A stretch of DNA of 64,000 nt from Actinoplanes sp. TFC3 (lineage in GTDB: Bacteria > Actinomycetota > Actinomycetes > Mycobacteriales > Micromonosporaceae), in assembly GCF_001553785.1 (NCBI RefSeq), contig NZ_LOJP01000002.1:15974-79973 (forward strand), read 5' to 3'. This document shows, in pieces, positions 60,325 through 64,000 of this stretch. Positions within the stretch are counted from its first letter, which is position 1; each line of letters opens with the position of its first letter. A program made the position numbers and the translations under genes. The notes beneath the pieces are model-generated. The model saw only the letters and a program-made list of their open reading frames with translations, searched no databases and was not told the DNA's origin.

Positions 60325-61055
60325 TCGGTCTCGCCTGCCTTCCAGTAGCCCGAGAAGCAGTGGGCCTTGCTGTCCCAGCCACGTTCCCTGCACAGGTATC
60401 TCCGCACGTCACGCACGATGGCGGCCTCGGCAGCGACCCATGCGTACGCAGTGCCGGCAGGCAGGTCAGCCGACCGCACAGCTTCAGCCAAGCCGCCTCC
60501 CACGGTCCAGGTGACATCCCTGGGCAGCTCACGAATGTCGCGCTGATGCGGGATCTGGACGAAGACACGTGCGTCGACCGAGGCGGGCAGCGTTTCGAGC
60601 AGGGACGAGATCGCGGGCAGTGCGGTGTCGTCGCCTACGAACAGCTGCCAGTCGTGCTCGCCGGGTTCGTATTGCACGGCTCGGAAGTCGTCGTCGGGGG
60701 TGGGGCCGACGATGCCGAGGACGCTGCCGGGACGGGCGGCCCGTGCCCAGGCCGAGGCGGGTCCGGCGTCGCCGTGCAGGGCGAACTCGATGTCCACCAG
60801 GTCGCCGTCTTGGGAGCGGATGGTGAAGGTACGCATGATGGGCCGTACCGCTGAGGGCATGGCACACCACTCGCCGTACCAATCGCTGGAGAGGGGCAGC
60901 ACGGGCCGATCCTGACCGGGAAGCGCGAGCAGGATCTTGATCCGCTGGTCGTAGCCGTGGCTGGTCATGCTCGCGCACCCGGCGAACGTGATGCGCACGA
61001 ACGACGGGCTGAGCTGGCGAACCTGCATCACGGTGGCCTCGACCACCGCGGTCAT
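60321..61055 (-). CDS. siderophore-interacting protein (ferric-siderophore reductase)
   Basis: A 244-aa FAD- and NAD(P)H-binding reductase of the SIP/ViuB family that releases iron from ferric siderophores in the cytosol. The FAD motif is MRTFTIRS near residue 95, the second FAD-contacting segment is GSVLGIVGP, and the NAD(P)H side has FVGDDTALPAI and the C-terminal GYWKAGETE. The ATG at 61055 overlaps the ATPase stop by 4 nt. Confidence 0.93.
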   Translation of the reverse strand: MTAVVEATVMQVRQLSPSFVRITFAGCASMTSHGYDQRIKILLALPGQDRPVLPLSSDWYGEWCAMPSAVRPIMRTFTIRSQDGDLVDIEFALHGDAGPASAWARAARPGSVLGIVGPTPDDDFRAVQYEPGEHDWQLFVGDDTALPAISSLLETLPASVDARVFVQIPHQRDIRELPRDVTWTVGGGLAEAVRSADLPAGTAYAWVAAEAAIVRDVRRYLCRERGWDSKAHCFSGYWKAGETE

Positions 61056-61861
61056 GCCGACACCCGATGCCGGCCGATGGGCACGATCATCGGTGTGTGG
61101 GACACCGGGTCGGGTACCACCTGGCATCTCATCCCGAAGACTTCCTCCACCACGTCGGCGGTCAGCACCTGGGTGGGCTCGCCCGCGGTGACGATCGCGC
61201 CGCTCTTCATGACCACCAGATGATCGGCGTAGCGGCAGGCCAGGTTGAGCTCGTGCAGCACCATGACCACTGTCGCGCCCTCCGCCTCATTGAGGTCGGT
61301 GAGCAGGTCCAGCACCTCAACCTGGTGGCTCACGTCCAGGTAGGTGGTGGGTTCGTCGAGCAGCAGGATGCCGGTACGTTGGGCCAGCGCCATGGCAATC
61401 CACACGCGCTGGCGCTGACCACCGGACAGTTCGTCGACCGAACGCGCCGCCAGCTCCAAGGTCCCGGTCGCCGTCAGAGCCGCCCCTACCGCATCCTCGT
61501 CCTCGGGGTTCCAGCGCCGGAACCAGCCCTGGTGCGGATGCCGGCCCCGGCTCACCAGGTCGTTGACGGTGATGCCGTCCGGCGCGACCGGGCCCTGCGG
61601 CAGGATGCCCAGCTTGAGTGCGACGTCGCGGCTGGGTTCGGAGTGGATCGACTTGCCGTCGAGCAGCACCGAGCCGGCCGACGGCGACAGCAGCCGGGCC
61701 ATGCCGCGCAGGAACGTCGATTTACCGCAGGCGTTCGGACCCACGATGATGGTGACCTTGCCGGTCGGGATCTCCAGGTTGAGGTCGTTGACCACCCGGC
61801 GTTCCCCGTAGCCGAGCGACAGTCCCTGGGCTTGCAGGGTGGACGGTGCGGGCACGGTCAT
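61052..61861 (-). CDS. iron-siderophore ABC transporter ATP-binding protein, FecE type
   Basis: A 269-aa ATPase that powers uptake of a ferric siderophore. Walker A is GPNACGKST near residue 40, the signature LSGGQRQR, Walker B ILLLDEP and the H-loop VLHEL. It overlaps the upstream permease gene and the downstream SIP gene by 4 nt each. The ATG at 61861 is used; upstream in-frame codons are in the permease gene. Confidence 0.93.
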   Translation of the reverse strand: MTVPAPSTLQAQGLSLGYGERRVVNDLNLEIPTGKVTIIVGPNACGKSTFLRGMARLLSPSAGSVLLDGKSIHSEPSRDVALKLGILPQGPVAPDGITVNDLVSRGRHPHQGWFRRWNPEDEDAVGAALTATGTLELAARSVDELSGGQRQRVWIAMALAQRTGILLLDEPTTYLDVSHQVEVLDLLTDLNEAEGATVVMVLHELNLACRYADHLVVMKSGAIVTAGEPTQVLTADVVEEVFGMRCQVVPDPVSHTPMIVPIGRHRVSA

Positions 61862-62889
61862 CCTCCTCGTCCGGTTCGGTTCGACGTGGCGAGCAACCAC
61901 AGCAGGTAGGGCGCGCCGATGATGCCGGTGACCACGCCGACCGGGAACGGCGTCGATCCGAGCAGGTGGGAGCCGATGAAGTCGGCGGCGAGCACGAGCA
62001 CCGCGCCGAACAGCCCGGCTTGCAGCAGGGTGGGGCGTCCGCCGCCGACGAGCCGGGCGGCGATCGGGCCGGACACGAAGGCGACGTAGGCGATCGGACC
62101 GGCGGCGGCGGTTGCCGTGCCGGCCAGGCAGACGCCGATGAGCAGCAGGGCCAGCCGGCTGCGTTCGATGGGCAGGCCGAGGCCCTTGGCCACGTCGTCG
62201 CCGAGCTGAAGACCGAGCAGCGCGCGGCCGAGCATGAGCGTGAGCGGCACGAGGATCAGCGAGGCAACCGCGAGCGGGCGGACGTCGGCCCAGGTGCGGC
62301 CGTTGAGGCTGCCGGAGAGCCAGATCAGGGCATCCGAGGCGACGCGTACGTCCGCACGGGTGAGCAGGAACGAGGTGAGCCCACCCATGGCCGCGCCGAC
62401 GCCGATGCCGACGAGCACGAAGCGGTAGCCGCCGACGCCCTTGCGCCAGGCCAGCAGGTAGATCAGCAGCGCGGTGGTCACGGCTCCGGTGAGCGCGACC
62501 ACGGAGATGACAGTGCCACTGGCCGCGAAGATCACGATGGCCAGTACGGCCGCAGCGCTGCCCCCCGAGGTGACTCCGATGACATCCGGGCTGGCCAGCG
62601 GGTTGCGGACGAGCTGCTGGAAGATCATCCCGGACAGCCCGAACGACAGCCCGGCCAGCGTGCCGACGATCGCCCGGGGCAGCCGCAGCGTCTGGATGAT
62701 GTAGTCGACCTGCGGCGGGGTCTGCCGGCCCAGCAGCGAGCGCACGATGTCGGGCAGCGACACCTGGAAGGATCCGTACGACAGGGTCAGCGCGAACAGC
62801 ACCACCACCAGGATGGCGAGCACGATGCTGACCGTACGAGCCCGCGCGAACTCCCGGCGCCGCGCCACGGAAATGATCTCCACACTCAC
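61858..62889 (-). CDS. iron-siderophore ABC transporter permease, FecD type
   Basis: A 343-aa FecCD-family permease with nine to ten transmembrane helices. The segments LRLPRAIVGTLAGLSFGLSG and RNPLASPDVIGVTSGGS are typical and the C-terminal helix cluster ends VGVVTGIIGAPYLLWLL. The GTG start overlaps the FecC-type stop (GTGA). It pairs with the previous gene to form the channel. Confidence 0.92.
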   Translation of the reverse strand: MSVEIISVARRREFARARTVSIVLAILVVVLFALTLSYGSFQVSLPDIVRSLLGRQTPPQVDYIIQTLRLPRAIVGTLAGLSFGLSGMIFQQLVRNPLASPDVIGVTSGGSAAAVLAIVIFAASGTVISVVALTGAVTTALLIYLLAWRKGVGGYRFVLVGIGVGAAMGGLTSFLLTRADVRVASDALIWLSGSLNGRTWADVRPLAVASLILVPLTLMLGRALLGLQLGDDVAKGLGLPIERSRLALLLIGVCLAGTATAAAGPIAYVAFVSGPIAARLVGGGRPTLLQAGLFGAVLVLAADFIGSHLLGSTPFPVGVVTGIIGAPYLLWLLATSNRTGRGG

Positions 62890-63905
62890 AGTTCGGCCAG
62901 CCTTCCGCGCCGGACCAGGATCACGAAGAACGGTGCGCCGATGATCGCGGTGATGATGCCGACCTGCACCTCGCCGGGCCGCGCGATGACCCGGCCGAGC
63001 ACGTCGGCGAGCAGCAGCAGCATCGGGGCGAGCAGCATCGAGTACGGCAGTAGCCACTTGTGGTCGGGGCCGGTGATGATGCGGGCCATGTGCGGCACGA
63101 TCAGCCCGATGAACACCAGCGGGCCGGCCATCGCGGTCGCGGTGCCACACAGCAGCACGACGGCGGCCGCGGCGATCAGCCGGGCCACGGCAACGTTCTG
63201 CCCCAGCGAGGTGGCCACGTCATCGCCGAGCGCCAGCGCGTTGAGCGACCGCGTCGAGATCAGCGCCACGATCACGCCGGCGATCAGGAACGGCAGCGCC
63301 TGCCACGCGATGTCGGCGCCACGCCCGGACAGAGATCCAACCTGCCAGAAGCGGAATTGATCGTACGTCCGCACATCGGTGACCAGCACGCCAGTGGTGA
63401 ACGACAGTAGCGCCGCGGTCAACGCCGCGCCGGCCAGGGCAAGCTTGACCGGGGTGGCACCCCCGCGACCCAGCGAGCCGATGACGTAGACGGCCACGGC
63501 TGACACCGCGGCCCCGGCGAAGCCGAACCAGACATAGCCCGACAGGCTGCCCACGCCGAAGACGCTGATGCCGATGACCACGAACAACCCGGCCCCGGCG
63601 TTGATGCCCAGGATGCCCGGGTCGGCCAGCGGGTTACGGGTGACGGCTTGGATGATCGCGCCCGCCAGCCCGAGCGCCGCCCCGGCGAGCAGGCCGACGA
63701 AGGTGCGCGGCAGCCGTACCTCGGTGACGATGAGGTGGTCGCTGCGGTTGGGGTCGGCATGCGACAGCGCGTTGAGCACCGTGCCGAACGGCACGTGCTG
63801 CGAGCCGACGGCCAGGCTCAGCAGGGCCACCCCGGCAAGAACCGCCGCGGTCACCACGAGTCCCGTGGTGAGCGCGGCGGCTCGCCGGACGCGAGAGTCC
63901 GGCAT
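62886..63905 (-). CDS. iron-siderophore ABC transporter permease, FecC type
   Basis: A 339-aa FecCD-family permease with the same signatures (VRLPRTFVGLLAGAALGLAG, RNPLADPGILGINAGAG) and a C-terminal VGIITAIIGAPFFVILV. It is 4 nt downstream of the binding-protein gene. Together with the FecD-type protein it forms the heterodimeric membrane channel. Confidence 0.92.
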   Translation of the reverse strand: MPDSRVRRAAALTTGLVVTAAVLAGVALLSLAVGSQHVPFGTVLNALSHADPNRSDHLIVTEVRLPRTFVGLLAGAALGLAGAIIQAVTRNPLADPGILGINAGAGLFVVIGISVFGVGSLSGYVWFGFAGAAVSAVAVYVIGSLGRGGATPVKLALAGAALTAALLSFTTGVLVTDVRTYDQFRFWQVGSLSGRGADIAWQALPFLIAGVIVALISTRSLNALALGDDVATSLGQNVAVARLIAAAAVVLLCGTATAMAGPLVFIGLIVPHMARIITGPDHKWLLPYSMLLAPMLLLLADVLGRVIARPGEVQVGIITAIIGAPFFVILVRRGRLAEL

Positions 63906-63909
63906 TGCC

Positions 63910-64000
63910 TCAGCCCAGGGCCGCGGAAAGCAGCGGCGGAACCTTGTCCAGGGCGTACCTGATGCCCAGCACGGAGTTGCTGGAGAACGCGTTGGAGATC
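63910..64000 (-). CDS. iron-siderophore ABC transporter substrate-binding protein (C-terminal end only)
   Basis: Only the last 30 residues are in the window (ISNAFSSNSVLGIRYALDKV then PPLLSAALG and stop). The pattern is the usual C-terminal helix of FecB-type binding proteins. It is the first gene of the uptake operon on this strand and continues beyond the window end. Confidence 0.75.
   Translation of the reverse strand, partial: ISNAFSSNSVLGIRYALDKVPPLLSAALG

Overview
The window is a high-GC chromosome segment from an actinobacterium, most likely of the family Micromonosporaceae (Actinoplanes-like). The evidence is the very high third-position GC, frequent GTG and TTG starts, many apparently leaderless genes (a TANNNT box 6-7 nt before the start codon), a long Arg/Asp-rich insert in Rho, a non-fused atpF-atpH pair and the gene order. 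The backbone on the minus strand is the conserved actinobacterial run argS-lysA-hom-thrC-thrB-rho-rpmE-prfA-prmC-tsaC-PTP-glyA-atpI-atpBEFHAGDC-DUF2550, with pduO and murA beyond it. Accessory blocks sit in the junctions of this backbone.

Layout. 1-13 kb: an AI-2E-type membrane protein whose 5' end is outside the window, a two-gene ABC exporter, an aldehyde dehydrogenase, a small zinc-finger-like protein, an alpha/beta hydrolase, the mismatch nuclease NucS, two membrane proteins, an FtsK-like ATPase with a membrane partner, and a 3-hydroxyacyl-CoA dehydrogenase. 13-27 kb: murA (catalytic Cys replaced by Asp), pduO, a PhzF-like gene, DUF2550, atpC, then a LytR-CpsA-Psr (LCP) gene and a terminator placed between atpC and atpD, the rest of the ATP synthase operon, and glyA. 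27-32 kb: an SDR/DUF2867 protein, two threonylcarbamoyl-AMP synthases flanking a low-molecular-weight tyrosine phosphatase, and prmC. 32-37.7 kb: an accessory block with a GGDEF protein and three tandem PQQ-type beta-propeller membrane proteins. 37.7-39 kb: prfA and rpmE. 39.2-41.9 kb: a three-gene RNA repair cassette (T4 Rnl1-like ligase, T4 Pnkp-like kinase-phosphatase, second RNA ligase). 41.9-55.7 kb: rho, thrB, an MFS remnant, an RND pump with a divergent MarR regulator, then thrC, a VOC protein, hom, lysA and argS. 55.8-57.4 kb: a DUF3105/DUF305 pair and tRNA-Arg(CCG). 57.4-59.8 kb: the decayed remains of a mobile element beside the tRNA, holding a ribbon-helix-helix gene plus a partner gene, a 67-nt inverted repeat, an integrase C-terminal fragment and a 50-codon membrane peptide gene. 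59.8-64 kb: a ferric-siderophore uptake operon (binding protein cut by the window end, two permeases, ATPase, siderophore-interacting reductase, flavin-oxidase-like protein).

How the genes work together. The backbone makes the F1Fo ATP synthase, the aspartate-family amino acids (Hom, ThrB, ThrC, LysA), release-factor and tRNA modification functions (PrfA, PrmC, TsaC/Sua5) and transcription termination (Rho). The strongest candidate for a distinct system is the RNA repair cassette. Its three products carry the end-healing and end-sealing chemistry that phage T4 uses to mend cleaved tRNAs, packed with a 4-nt overlap and a 1-nt gap into one operon between rpmE and rho. Secondary candidates are the RHH/partner pair with tandem repeats inside its promoter, the FtsK-like ATPase/membrane pair, the GGDEF/PQQ block, and the LCP gene that separates atpC from the rest of the ATP synthase operon.
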